The notes: generated by a model from the sequence alone, not told the origin. DNA of 64,000 nucleotides from Certhia americana (GCA_018697195.1 CM031879.1:22093207-22157206); one strand, 5' to 3'. Positions 1-12,394 are shown, counted from the first letter of the stretch. Program-made: numbers and translations.

Positions 1-1121
1 TGATAATGACAAACCACCTCACCTGACAGCTTCTTATGCTGATTCCCTGTTCTCTCAAGTCAGCTGCCAAAAAAGTGTGAGCAAAACCAAAAATCTGGGG
101 CTCCTGTGAAAGTAGGCTTAGTGCAGCTGGTGTTGGAAGGGTGACAACCAGCCTGGGTGTCAGTGCTGCCCAGCCTTGCAGTGATGCATCCAGCACTGGG
201 GCCAGATGTGCAGCTATGCGCTGCCTGCGTTCTCCCCACACTGCTGCCAGAGACAAACACCCTCGGCTGCTCCCCAAAAGTGTTGGCAAGGCTGCACAGG
301 TACTATGCAGCTCAAGGCTGGGATAGGTGCCAGAAGCTTCTGTTTTGTCCTGGGGAAAGCTGGAGGCAGGAAAACCACTGACCATCATCAGAACAAGCCC
401 GCTGCCCTTCCCAAGCCCCACAGGAGCTGTGCTATGCTGCCCCAGGGATATATTATGATGCTTTTATGGAGACAGTTTCTATCCTTTAGTTCGTATCAGT
501 CTTGTGCATTGCAGTCTCCTTTTGTGAGCTAGCAATCATTCACCTCCATTTCAAGGAGCAGTTAGATCCTCAGGGAGCAGTGTGTTGTCATGCTGCTAGG
601 TATTGTTATTATTACTTAGTATTTTAATTGTTAGTGTGATGCTTTAGCCTGATGAAAATGGGATTTCCAAATAAAACCTGCAAACAGTGAATCTATTGAA
701 AAGTATGTTGCATAAAAATGAATCCCACTTCAAAGGCCTTACTCAGATTAATACTGCTATAGCTTAGAGCAGAATTTAGTCCCATGTTATTATCTCTGGA
801 GGAAGATTAAGGCTCAAGATGCAATTAGTTTCAGTTTAGTGAAAAAGCCAGGATGGAACAAGTATTCCAGTAGAGTATTTTTCATAGAAGACCAAAGATC
901 TTTTATGTTGGTGTCTGAATTATATATGTCTCAAAATTTTCCCCAAGTCTTTAACAAACTAGTCATTAGTCAAACAATGCCTTGTATTTCAGGGGTTTTG
1001 TTGGCTTTTTTTGTTTGTTTGTTTTTTGTGTACTGAAATAATTACGTAAAATTCCTGGCTTAACAAGAATATTGGCATAAAAATGTTTTTAAGAATAATG
1101 TCTATTCTCTTTCTGTTTCAG

Positions 1122-1265
1122 TATAAAGTCTTCTTGTCTAAGCCTACTGATACTGGATATAAACACTTTTCCCCAGATACAATTAATGCAATTGAAATCT
1201 TTATGGGAAACAGAGCCATTTTCCTAGTCCCATGTATCTCCTTCAGTCAATGTGAGGAGGCGGAA
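1122..1265 (+). other. Possible phase-0 internal exon, unidentified
   Basis: A strong-looking splice acceptor (a pyrimidine-rich tract ending TTTCTGTTTCAG at 1,121) is followed by an open segment of 144 bases, exactly 48 codons. It ends before a GTATGA donor at 1,266. Read in the open frame it begins YKVFLSKPTDTGYKHF and ends QCEEAE. Both boundaries fall between codons, so the segment would be a symmetric phase-0 exon. I recognise no domain. A weak donor and ordinary AT-rich surroundings mean chance is a serious alternative, since a window this long will contain several such acceptor-donor pairs. No flanking exon was found to join it to. Confidence 0.15.
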
Positions 1266-2481
1266 GTATGAAAGTAACTGGAAATACACTTTTTGCTCTC
1301 CAAAAATTTGAATTTAGTAGTCCTAATAAGTGTGTTTAGTGTCAATAGAGTTCTCTACTCTGGCCTGGCACTCTTTATTCAATAACATTCTCTAAACTCC
1401 AGCAATTTTCTAATGTCTTGAAGCCAGAATGAATCAGGTCTATTCTTCATTCTTCTTCTGTTTCAACTGATCTCTTCACAGTGGTTATTACCCCTCTCTC
1501 CTTTGTTTCAAATCAAAATTAGAGAAAATCTTGAAACGTAAGAAAGATTTTAATGATTTTGCTAATAGACTGTACACTTCTTTAGCAACTATAGGGTTGC
1601 TAAATTTTTCAGCCCCAATTGATGAAATTTTTAATTGGGATCTGTACACATTACCGTGGACTACATGATATGCATTAAATGTTTGGTTTCCAAGTAATTC
1701 TGGAGGATATTTCTTTTTTCCTTTCTGAGAAGCGAGCTAAATAGAATAGGCTGTGGAGAAAGTAGGAATGCTTAAAAGGAAAAGAAAAAAACATTTTGAG
1801 AAAGTGTCACTTTAGACATAGTTAATATAATAAAATTCACTGCTTGCATCAAGTGATGCTTAAATATGATTTCTTATGTGCACTGTAGTTTGAGATTAGG
1901 CTTTGTGATTGCTAAGACAGTAACTGGTTGAGAGTAGCAAAAGAAATAATGAGAAGTCTTTGTCAGAAGAATATTCACAGTTTGAAATTCAAGCCCCAGC
2001 TGCTCTAGAAACCAGAGCTTCTCTCAGAGACTTTAGGGGCTCCAAGCACCCTAATTTTTGAAAGATAAAATGTTTTCCTAAGTGGTCTATGGAGAGCTTG
2101 CAGCTCTATTCTAGAGAAAACATCAAAAAAAATCTTTTCTTATTCTCAGAATCATCCCCTTTCTAATGGTAAGGGTGAGAGGATTAGGAGTGTGTCCCCC
2201 CCAGCTCCCTGGGAGCAGAGATCACAGTTTATGTGCTGTAGTGGGTTCACGTGCTCTGCAACTATTTCCTTGGTGAATTACAAAGAAAATTTCCTGTCCT
2301 TCTGGGTGTGTGGGTGAGGAAAAAAAAGACTGTAAAGTTATCTGTTCTTGTATGCTTTTGTTTGCATATCCATTGCAAAGCATATAGTCATCACTGGATG
2401 AAATTGGTAACCAGTTTCCAGCCAGTCCCTAGAGACTGGAAGACCAGCCTGGTCTGAGGTAATTTCTGACATGTGTGACAG

Positions 2482-2507
2482 AGGTTTCTATATGGTAGTA
2501 GAAACCT
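2482..2507. repeat. Short perfect inverted repeat
   Basis: The arm AGGTTTCTA at 2,482-2,490 is matched exactly by its reverse complement at 2,499-2,507 around an 8-base loop. The stem is 9 bp and does not extend further. It is too short for a microRNA precursor and is most likely incidental. Confidence 0.5.
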
Positions 2508-5399
2508 GAGGTATATCCAGCAAAGATCTAAGATTTTGAGAATACCATATTAACCATAGTCTTTCTCTCTATCAATATAATTATTTTCATTCCATGGACC
2601 ATAATTTTTCTTGCATTAAATACAGGTTAAATAATACTTCTGTCTGTTTTGAAAAATTAGAACCACTTTTTCATATCCTCAAAGATTAGACATTCCCCTT
2701 ACTGTATGAGATTTAAATTATAGGAAGGCATTAGCTCTCAGTTATCATTTGCTAGCTCTTTTCAAATATCTCGGTGCTTTCTATTTAGCTGTATTTAAAA
2801 ATAATCTTTTGCAAAATAAAATAGGAAATGGGATAAAAACCCAACGAAGTAATCATTTAGAGCTCTTGATAGCTAGAAGGGGCAGGAGAGGAAAAGGTTT
2901 GGCTGTGGAGACATGAATGTACAAATCTGTGAGTGAAGGAGAAGGGTTAGGCAGGAGAAGAGAACAAAGGAGATTTGTGGTTTCCCAGAACACTTCTCTT
3001 TATAGACTCAGGTCCAGCGTCCCAGTGCATGTCCAGCAAGTCCTCTGCATGCACACATGCAACAAGTCTGTGTATGCCAAGGAACCTGCCCTTCACTGAC
3101 CTCATTCCTCTCTTCTTGGGGGTTGCTTCCCCAGGCAGCAATCCCACCTTAGCAGCACATCCCTGTCAAAATCAGCTTGGCTGGCTCTCTTGTACAGTCT
3201 TCCCTCATGGCATGCTGCAAGAGGAGGGTAGCACCAGCAGAACTTGCATACTCACTGGCAGATTTGTCAGTGCAGACAGATGCTGGGGGTTGAGTGCACC
3301 AAGTCTGCTTTGGCAGCTGTTGTAGATGCACCAACCACCTGGCCTGCTTGTGGGAAATGTACCTTCCCCATGGTAAAGCAAAGGAGGATGCATAGCTAAA
3401 TCCTAATAAGACTGACTGGTTACTGGGGCTATCATAGATTTTTCTCGATTCTTGAAATTGAATGGTCTGTTTCTATAGGGGGCTTCATGGGATGCAGATG
3501 CAAGTTTTCGGTGTTGGCATGATATGATACAATTTTCTTCAGAAAGACAGCTAAAACCTTATAAAATTATTTGAAGCAGACTCTGTTTGTTAGCTCAGTT
3601 TAGCATTTTGCCTCCTGTTACAGAAGCCCGTCTCAGGACCTGACACCAGCACACAAATAGGAAATACTATAAAAAAAATTCATTGCACGGTTGGGCATGA
3701 GAAGGATCAGAAATAATAAATTAATGTTGATTAAAACATAACCATATAGAAAATAAAGCTTGTGTAGCCTATGTGCACTTGTGCCAGCCTGGAAACCTGA
3801 AAAATGCCCATGTCAAGTGCTATTTTATGAAAGGTAGAATAGTATGCTGGCAATCCAGATTTAAATTCAAACATGGCCCTGGATTCATACCTACAACACA
3901 CATTTATTATGAACCTGGGAGAATATTGTATTAATGAATGCAGTTTATACACTACTGGAATAAATGATGTGCCACAGATGGAGAGATCATGGTGGGATCA
4001 GCTTGAGATGCATATTTTTCTGATACATTAAGCCAAGGAACTAACTACAGTGCATTTTCTCGTGCTGAGGTATTTTTAACAATTTTTTCTTAGGCCTGCT
4101 TGTAAAGATAGAATAAATTGTCCTTGACATTCATAAATATATTTCTTCTGTCTCTGTGTGATACCCCATGGAAACAGTGCATGGGGGAAGCCATGCTTAG
4201 TATTCTGTAAAAGCAAGTGCCTGAAAGCCCTGAAATGGGAAGCTCCCCCTTCCAACAAATTACTGCAGGAAAAAATCTACCATGCTTGCTTTCAGCCTAC
4301 AAATATTTGCCTTTGTGAAGTATAATGCAGTTTGGGAAAGCAATGCTGATTCAGGTGAATCTGGACTTCTTGTATTACTGAGTAGTGAAGAAAAATGAAG
4401 AGCTGAACCATCCAGAATACTCATCCATGTTATTCTAGCTAATAACACATTCCCTGGACTATATTTATTTGCATATGTACATATATGCAGGCTTCTTTTT
4501 ACATCTATGAATCTTGCATATGTACATTATATAGCTTGTTACCACCAAGAAGAGACAATTCTACCCCAGCATCTAATGATGCTATCTACAGTCCAGCTTT
4601 CCTTCTTTTCTCACACTCATTTACATAAAGATCTCATTTGAGGCAGAGATTGTGTCTGTCCTGATGTTAGTCTTTTGCAAATGTAAATCCATTTCAAAAT
4701 TTTGTTGATGTTAATCTGTCACACAGGTCTTTCTTGCAAAATAACCTGTCACAGTCTCCTTTGCAATTCTGCTTAACAGGAACTTAAATGTTTAGGCTGA
4801 TGATGCCCTCCCTGTCATCCTGACAAATATTCTGCAATGTTCCTTAGGATTTCTCTGCCTGTCTGGATTAGTCTGCTGTCTCTAGTCTTATACTACATGA
4901 TTTTTTTTTGTTTTGCTTTGTTCAGTGGTTTATAGACTCTTCAGATGAAGAATGTTGGTCCGTATGCATTAATATAATGCAAATAAATAAAAAATAAATT
5001 AAGATTAATTAACTAATAGTACACTTAAGCAGAATTAGAAATGAACAGTAAATCCTGATGGAGTTAAACAAAATTAAATCAGACAGAAAAAAAGAGAAAG
5101 AAACTCAGGAAGCATATCCTTCTGACTGCCTTTTTTTTTTTTTTTTCAAAGATTAAAAAAATGTAATCTGTTTTCTGTTTGAAGAACAACAAGATTTTCA
5201 CAAGGTCCTTGTTGACTAACTTAGACACACCAAAATACCAGAATTCATATATTTTTCTCTTCTTTTCTCTTAAAGTAACAGGAGATTTCTAAGCAGCTGC
5301 TTACATGATGGTTTCACTTATTCAGTGCTCTGCACCTGAAGAAACCTGCAAAGTACAAATTGCAAGATGCAGAGAATAGGCATTCTTTGCTCACAAAAC

Positions 5400-5870
5400 C
5401 CGTTGTGCTGAAATGCCGCATCAGCTGAGCTGATCTGTGTTGGGTGATCCAGCTCGCAGTGCTGAATTGCAGCTAAAAAGGCTGCTTTGCCTTTGCGTCC
5501 TCCCTCACCCTGTTCTCCCAGCCAGAGGCAGAGCAGAAGGGGCAGAACGCGGCTCAGCATCTCTCAATTTCAGAGCCACTAAAAATAAATCCATTGATAA
5601 ACAGGCAGGCAGAAGCTGGCGCTGCAGCGAGCATGGGCGCGGCAGAGCCTGTGGAAAGCGCAGAGGCGTGAGTCGGTGGGAGTGCTTCTCATGGAGAGTA
5701 CCCAAAGGAAAATGACTGCCTTAAGGTGGAGATTGGCACTGCATATTTGCAGTATGGGATCAGTTTAGATTGCGTGGAATGTGCGACCCAAACTCGGCTC
5801 CGCTTAACCCCAAACACTGCGTGCCAGATGCCTCTGCAAGCTCCGTTTCCATGGAAATGGACGTTAGCGT
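5400..5870 (+). promoter_or_regulatory. Small GC-richer patch with promoter-like motifs
   Basis: Base composition rises well above the surrounding AT-rich sequence and several CpGs appear, for example around 5,550, 5,635-5,675 and 5,785-5,815. Inside it are a CTAAAAATAA element at 5,579-5,588, which fits a MEF2 site or a weak TATA box. An open segment with a start codon at 5,633 runs to a consensus GTGAGT donor at 5,668. A near-palindromic RFX-like box, GTTTCCATGGAAAT, lies at 5,845-5,858. This combination suggests a minor or tissue-restricted promoter or an enhancer. No conservation or transcript evidence is available here. Confidence 0.3.
5633..5667 (+). other. Possible short first coding exon, unidentified
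   Basis: An ATG in a GC-rich context (GAGCATGGGCG) opens a frame reading MGAAEPVESAE, followed at 5,668 by a textbook splice donor, GTGAGT. The unspliced frame meets a stop one codon after the donor, so it would only be coding if spliced. A MEF2/TATA-like element lies about 45 bases upstream of the ATG. The residue composition (Ala, Glu, Pro) is typical of vertebrate first exons, but 11 codons are far too few to identify a gene, and no second exon was found. It may instead belong to a non-coding transcript. Confidence 0.15.
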
Positions 5871-8197
5871 TAGCTTCCTTCCTAAAGTGAATCTATTAGT
5901 CCCAGCTCAGTAAAACAGGTATTTTATCTCATTTCATTCTGGGAGAAGATAAGGATTAGTTTGAAATCTGCACGTGGCATTTTAGGAGCATGATTTGATT
6001 ATTCCTTCTGGGCTTTATAAGATTGGGAACTACTAGACTGTGTTATGTTGTTAGAACAATAACCATTTAAGCTAAGGCTGACTCAGATGCATAGCTCTGC
6101 CAAAACCTTATCAACCTCACACCAAAAGGAGGACAAAATAAATGCTTGCCCTCAAATTAGACTGTATTGACTGGCATGATTGTCCTTCCAAAAAAGTATA
6201 ATTATTCTGATTTCAATAAACAAAGAAGTTGTTTCTTCTGCCCTACTAATTTTTGTGAGGATTGGATGTATTTGCTTCAAATAAACCTTCTTCTTTACCA
6301 CAACATTATATTATTAAATCATCTAAGGCAAGTGGAAAGCAGGCCTTTTCTGTAATGATATTAAATAAGATCAACTCTATCTCAAACATAATGGAATATG
6401 CAGGATTTATATGGATTTGGTCTCAATATACTTTACCAGAAACTGCCTGATCAATTTCTCTCCAAGCTCTCAAAGAAATGGCAAACCTACAAGGAATATT
6501 TCAGAAAGGAATATTTTAAAAATAAACCTAAAGAGGTTTCAAAGCTATTTTCAAAGCATGGGAGATCACTGAAATTTGACAGAATTAGTACAGTGTTCAC
6601 TCAGTTTAAATGTAGCAATCTTATTTAAAGTGGTCAGTAAAAGGCCAAAAGTAAAAATGCAGGAAAAAAAAAGGAATTTTTCATATTCTCTCTTCCTACC
6701 AGTAAGCACTGGAGAAACAGAATATCTCTGTGGGGGTACATTGTCCAGGTTCATGGATCATTAAAAATGAATCACAAATAGAAACTCAGTTACAGAATCA
6801 TTATTTCCCTTCTTTCTGTGACAGAAACCTTATAAGAGTTCAGATCCAAGATTGGATTTATGGAACATGGTTCACAGTTAGTAAAACCAAAGATTATTTG
6901 GCCCCTCAGACAGAAACAAACTGAAACTTTTTATCTAATTTTAAGTGTGGTTTTGGTTCTTTTGAGGTAAGGTCTTAATATAAAATAACAGAAAGTTGTA
7001 CATGGCCTATTATGCTGATATATATGTCAGCAGGACCCTTTTCATAGAAAATAAAGTGAACACAAGCAAGAGGGCCTCTCCTGAAATGCATGAGTCCTTT
7101 GGTAAATTCAGGACCATCCTCCCCTCCCACCAAATCCTTCGGGGCAGGGTGTGCCCATCATCCCACCCACATTATCAGCATTTTACAGCTATGCCATCCT
7201 TGTGGGGGATTGCAACAGATCTTGAGGGAATTAATGTCTTTTTCTTTTTAAAGCTGAGGAAATTTTCCCACTAAGTCCAAATTTTCTGTGTAACACCTGT
7301 AACAGTTGAGTTTTCAGGTAAACCTACAGATTCTTTGTTCCAAGTCATTATTCCTTCCCTTGCAAACCTCAAATTATATAACAAATCTAAAATTCTTAAA
7401 AATATATTCTTCTGTCATTCTAAAGCAAATACATAGAAACAAACCCAACTATTAAAAAAATCTATGTAAGAAACAAAATTATTTCTAACATGAATGAGGT
7501 TATAAGTGTGTCTTAGACTAGCACAGCTAATTCTATTGGGGCATAACCTGATCTCCTACCCTGCAACAATTTACTGTTTATAACATGCTCTTTTTAAAAT
7601 CAGTTCCTGATCAAATTCCTACCCAGTTCATTAAAAATTATTGTACCAGAGTAGCTAATAAAAGAACTAATTGGGACACAGGCCAATATCTCCCAGCTTC
7701 CTGATAGAGTTCTGACATTTTAGTACTTTTAATTAAGTGTGTGTGCTGGTGTTAGAGTGTGCAATAAATTGTGCAGTAAAGATATGGAGGAGATTTCAGA
7801 ATTCTTTCTTTGGGGAAAAGACAAATTTATATTTTGGTTTTGAAACAGATGGACAAAGCCCTCTTAAAGTTCTGTTCTTGAACAAATGCATGACATTTTG
7901 GAAGCTTCTCTCCTCCTCTTGGTTTCATAATTCTGAAAAATCTTTCTTTTTCTCAAGTTTTCTAAATTTCCTTGCCTGTAACAGAAGCATAAAACTGTAT
8001 TTTTTAGTTAGCTTTATGTCAGAACTCTGAGCAGAGATCTGAAAATGAGAATGAATCTGCAAATACATTAAATTTCTGTTTTATTTCCAAAATCGCTTCA
8101 TGTTTTCATTTCTCCTCTTTAGCATCCCACCATGCTGGGGATACAGTTTATTCTTCCTGAGGCACTTTCCAAAATCTTTGTTTCCATTGTCATTTAG

Positions 8198-8329
8198 GCC
8201 AATAGAAGCCCTGCAGTGGACCTCTGCACAAACAGATGGAGACTGGACCACAGATACATGCAGACAATGGAACAGATCATGTACAGAAAACAGGGGGAGC
8301 CTAAAATCACTAAGGACATCCCAATATGG
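8198..8329 (+). other. Candidate internal exon, unidentified protein
   Basis: A splice acceptor (TTTCCATTGTCATTTAG, ending at 8,197) opens a segment of 132 bases, exactly 44 codons, followed by a GTATGG donor at 8,330. The open frame begins ANRSPAVDLCTNRWRLDHRY and ends KITKDIPIW. Its mix of charged, aromatic and hydrophobic residues looks more like real protein than most frames nearby. It is symmetric (phase 0 to phase 0). Reading through the donor, the frame stays open to 8,455. I recognise no family. A minus-strand exon candidate ends only about 450 bases away, so at most one strand is likely to be genic here unless two genes overlap. Confidence 0.25.
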
Positions 8330-8781
8330 GTATGGATCCTGCTCATGCCCTTTTTATTCACACACAAATCCTTATTGTTTGACATGCCAGTGGTCCTTCC
8401 AACTGAGACAGCTGAAGGTTGGACTAAATTTTGGACTGGGATCAATCCTTCATAACAAAGACCAATGTGCACAAGGACACACATGATCTGACCAGCAGCT
8501 CCCCTTTATTCACTCCATAAGTCAGAAGAAGAAACAGGACTTTTCTGTAGCTGATCAGGAAGGAAACACCAAACAGCTCAGGCCAAGGCAACACAAAGAC
8601 TTGTAGAACAAGCTGCAAGGACACCTGGCTGCCTAGAAAATCTGCAGCATGGCTTGGCATATGCAGGTGAGACAAAAGAGGAGACTGTTCACTCTAGCTA
8701 ATTTTTACTACAGTTACAGTGGGAAGGCCATTGTCATCTAATAAATACTTCCATTTCAATCCACTTATTTTTACTGTAAAG

Positions 8782-9146
8782 CTATGACAGGTGTTTCCTT
8801 TGTTTGATCTTCTTGGCTGAGAAGGAGGTAACTGGGTAGATAGAAAGCAATTTCCATTTCACCCCATAAGACCAGGTCTCTGCCTGCATCCTTGCCTCCA
8901 TAGTGTGCATTTGCCATTTAGAGTAATTTAAAGGAACAATGTGGAAAGTTAGTTCTGGGTCTGCATGTATCTTTTTTGTATTGCTAAGAAATCTTATTTC
9001 ATGACCAGCACTTCCTGCAGGATACTTCTTATAGGCATATAAATCAACAAAAGGAAGTTCAGTGACATTTAAGACAGAGCTTGATACTTTGTATATCAAA
9101 GTTTTGACCCTTTTTAAGTGTTTGTATTCCAAATAAGGATATCTGA
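8782..9146 (-). CDS. Candidate terminal coding exon, unidentified protein
   Basis: On the minus strand a good acceptor (TGTAATAATTACAG, its AG at 9,148-9,147) precedes 365 bases open to a TAG stop at 8,784-8,782. The intron would split a codon after its first base. The predicted segment starts RYPYLEYKHLKRVKTLIYKV and carries two N-glycosylation-type sites (NVT and NYS). It has evenly mixed charged and aromatic residues and ends in a basic tail, KKIKQRKHLS. This is unlike the Cys/Phe/Leu-rich chance frames around it. About 120 residues without a stop in AT-rich DNA is also uncommon. I cannot name a family. No clear AATAAA follows within the next 140 bases. It could be the last exon of a minus-strand gene, a decayed gene fragment, or a chance frame. 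Confidence 0.35.
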
Positions 9147-9204
9147 CTGTAATTATTACATCACAACTTGTAATGAAACAATTTAAGGAAGAATTGAAAA
9201 TCAT

Positions 9205-12009
9205 GGACTTGATTACATTTATCTGTCAATGGCTATGTGTCTGTTACAATGCTGGAAATCCTAGACAACAACCACAAAATTTAGGTTAAGGAAGATGATA
9301 AAGGATTAGTATCTGATCAGGCATCTATAAACAAGTAATGTAAAAAAAGCTTTTTGCACATAAAGCCTAATTACTTTGGGAGAAAATCCTTCTTTGCACA
9401 CAGAAGGACAGATCATGTGCTAGCTCTAATTTATGCTGATCCTTATATACTGTGCAGTAGGGATATGCCTTATCCCTTGACTGTCTCTATCTGACATGTA
9501 ATTTTTCACAGTACTTCCCAGTGATTTTCAGAGTCCAGGAGCAATTCAGCATGGAGAACAATGACACGTAGGACGTGATGAGTTGTGCCTGCTCATATCA
9601 ATGCAGTTATATTATCTTCCAGCAATATGAAGAGATTGCATATTATCATGACTACAACTTGCTCTTGTAACACCTGTAAAATGGCAAATACTTTCTACCT
9701 TTTCTTTTGCAACCAATCATAGCCATGTCTTCTTTCTGAAGTAATTTTAGTCTTTTCTCTCTCTTCATAATTTTTTCTGTCTCAACACCTTAACTCATGA
9801 AGGAGATGAAGCCACATAACTTAATCTCCAACTACCAGACTTATTCTATCAAATACAAAATGTTTCTTCATTATAGCATTTATGTTTATGATCTCTCTGA
9901 AAGCTCTGCAAAATCTTTGGGTGATAATACTGGTACAGTAAGCATGGTTATTTTAGGTATATGTTCATATTTCAAGATTAGCAGGAGAATTTTTTTTTAA
10001 TATGGCAGTTACTATAGTGACAGTGACAGTTTCAGAGAGGAAAAATGGTATTGTGATAAAGACATTGTACAAAGATTCAGCTCAAATTGCCAGGAACTCT
10101 TCAGAGAGTCAGGTCATTTAGATCTTTTTGTTTTCTAGTATTTTTTGCTGTGGTAGTGCTTTAGTGAACAAGTTGTTGACCTGAATTTCAGGAGTAAAGC
10201 TGGCTGAGAGTTGTTCTTTCGTTCTGCAGAATTAATCTACATTTTTCAAATATTTTTACTCTGTATCAGCAAACCCAAATCTCTTGAAAGCTATTTTGTT
10301 TAAGTAATATCAACCCTTCCTGCAAAATCTAATGCTCAAGACCTATGTTTTGTGCAGACGGTGGACTCAACTGCCAACCTGCCCCCAAAAGCCTAATACT
10401 GCAACAGTAGTGAGGAAGTTCTGTGGTTCACCCTGTTTTGAAAAGGAATTTCATTCTGGATTTGGAAAAAATACCTACCCCAAAATTGTCTGTCAGTAAC
10501 TTTGTCATGGTTCTTTGTTGAATTCAATAGAAATTCACCAAAGAATTATGCAAAGACTGGTCTGTTTCCCTAAAAAGCGTCTATAGCCTGCACAACTCTG
10601 TTGGTCAGTTTATGGTTATCTAAATTCAATCAAGAATCAATCTGTATTTATTTCATGAATATGTGTGTGTAATTCTACAGCTTATAAGGCTGAACTCTAA
10701 TTCAGGCTTGATTAGAGTGTGCCTGTTTACATGTCAACATTTCATCTGTGACCAACAAGCTACAGAAAGACTATTCTCATAGTTGCAACCAAATATTTTC
10801 CTAATGTTTGCCCAAGATGAAGCTCTGTAGTCCAAATCTCTTCAACAAACACCTTGAAAGGAGGCTGCCTTCTCAGAATGAACTGTCAATGCCTATGATA
10901 ATTATTGAAGTAGCCATAGTATATCAGCAGTGGCCCAGGTGGTCCACTCTTGCCTCTATAGAGCCTTTGACAGTTAAATTTACTGTACATATGGAATCAT
11001 TCATGGCTGCTGGCAGCTGAAATGATCATGGCTAAAGTCCCAGTGACAGCTGGGCTCAGGCTTCTTGCTCCATCTCAGTAGCTGATTGCCAGCTTAGAGC
11101 TGGCAGTGTGAAACATTCCTGTCTGTGGCCTGCAAGTGTAAGCCATCAGCGGACACAGCCCAGCAGAGGTGCTTGGCAGCACCAGAGTTCACTGATTTTT
11201 TTGTTGCCTCCTAGACAAGAACAGCATCTGACTGTGCTGGCAGAGAATATTCAAGACCAGAATTTTTCCCAGTTGTAACTGAGAAACCCATTCCTTATCT
11301 CTTCACCTTTTTGCTACTTGTGAATACTTCAGGGGAAAGTCTACCAGCTCAGCTGATACCATCACACTGTTCACTGAACTGTGAAACACTGTCCTGGAGG
11401 GACTGGAAGTGTCAACATAATCAATTACTACATCTGGGGAAGCAATCCCAGAGAAGCTTTCTACATATCTCTGTACGGGGTCTTTAGGATAAAGCCTTTC
11501 CCCTTGCACCCTCCCAGCAAGAACAGTATGTTCCAGTGTGTCATAATGCCACGTGGTAAACTTCTGGTAATACTTCCATATCCAGAAACACCAGGATCCC
11601 CTGAGACAAGGCTGTTTGTCTTTGGTAATATGAAAAGCTTATTTTCCCATTTTTTTTTTTTTTTCACCTTGTCACTTTGGTAACGTTGCCTCTAACAGGA
11701 GACTGATGATAGATTCTCTTCCAATGCAGGATGAAGAAACCAGATTTTCTTATAGACACAGTGTTGTTGGAGCGGTGTGATGACAAAATTGTTATGTCTT
11801 ATTTGGAGGTGATTTGGCTCATGTGGGCAGCATTGGCATTATTGCCATTTGGCATGGAGCTGAAAGGCCTAAAAAGCTGATTATACTGAAGTGTTTGAAG
11901 GAGGGATTCAGGACACAGTCCTGAGAGAATTATAATCCTGCTCAGGCACAGTATGACTTAAAAGGCCACTGTTCCACTTCAGTTGTTTCCTCTCTGTGCC
12001 TGGAAACCT
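9205..12009. other. AT-rich sequence without recognised genes
   Basis: Nothing convincing is seen between 9,205 and about 10,800. From about 10,800 to 11,700 the sequence is somewhat less AT-rich, and minus-strand frames such as 11,509-11,303 are open. This part may be more of the decayed retroviral interior recognised at 12,010-12,309, but I cannot align it. A T-run of 15 lies at 11,650-11,664. Confidence 0.5.
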
Positions 12010-12309
12010 CTACCCTTCAGACCAAAGTGTACTTCCTATTTTGAATAGGGTGATATGAGGTCTGAAAGCAACATTGTGGCTTACTCTGCAAATTAGCTTT
12101 TCAAAGGGCCATGGAGTCAAAGCAAATCTCTGTTGATTCTGCTGGCAGAGGGTAAAGCAAGTGGTATTTAGGTCTTGAAAATATAATACCATCTGAGCTG
12201 CTTTGTCAGCCAAATCTATAATGTTTGGTAAGGTGGGTTCAATAGGTTCAAGGGTCACATTACCTTGAATGAGTTGGTTCATAGTGGGACCCTGGGTTAC
12301 AAACTCCAC
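12010..12309 (-). pseudogene. Decayed ERV-L-like reverse transcriptase fragment
   Basis: A minus-strand frame of 99 codons contains, in order, segments resembling the start of the ERV-L type reverse transcriptase core: TLPNIIDLADKAAQ, then DLNTTCFTL, then CQQNQQRFALT. The spacing fits the palm region that precedes the catalytic YIDD/YVDD box in class III endogenous retroviruses. The matching stretch is short. The following frame drifts away from the family, and no intact YXDD box, RNase H or integrase could be read further along, so this is a dead copy. It lies in the same orientation as the LTR at 13,305-13,871, which may be its own 5' LTR, with gag lost and a CR1 now between them. The family call rests on remembered motif order, not on an alignment. 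Confidence 0.65.
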
Positions 12310-12394
12310 AATCTATCAAGAGAAGAGAATGGAATCTGGAAAGGTTAGATATCTTATAACAGAGTAACAACAACAGTAATAATAATAGGGTTAA

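Larger units (their letters stand above)
1..8190. other. Gene-poor AT-rich intergenic or intronic sequence
   Basis: This stretch is AT-rich, with stop codons frequent in all frames. It carries a T-run at 5,131-5,146 and a short inverted repeat at 2,482-2,507. A small GC-richer patch at about 5,400-5,870 and one exon-like segment at 1,122-1,265 are listed separately. I recognise no conserved protein, RNA gene or mobile element elsewhere in it. It could be intergenic or a long intron; the sequence does not decide. Confidence 0.6.

Noticed and set aside
2482..2507. Inverted repeat considered as a microRNA hairpin
   Set aside because: The paired arm is only 9 bp, far short of the stem needed for a microRNA precursor.
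6441..6625. Lys-rich plus-strand frame after a CTTTACCAG acceptor
   Set aside because: Lys and Phe enrichment follows from A/T-rich codons, the possible donor (GAG-GTTTCA) is poor, and no family resemblance was seen.
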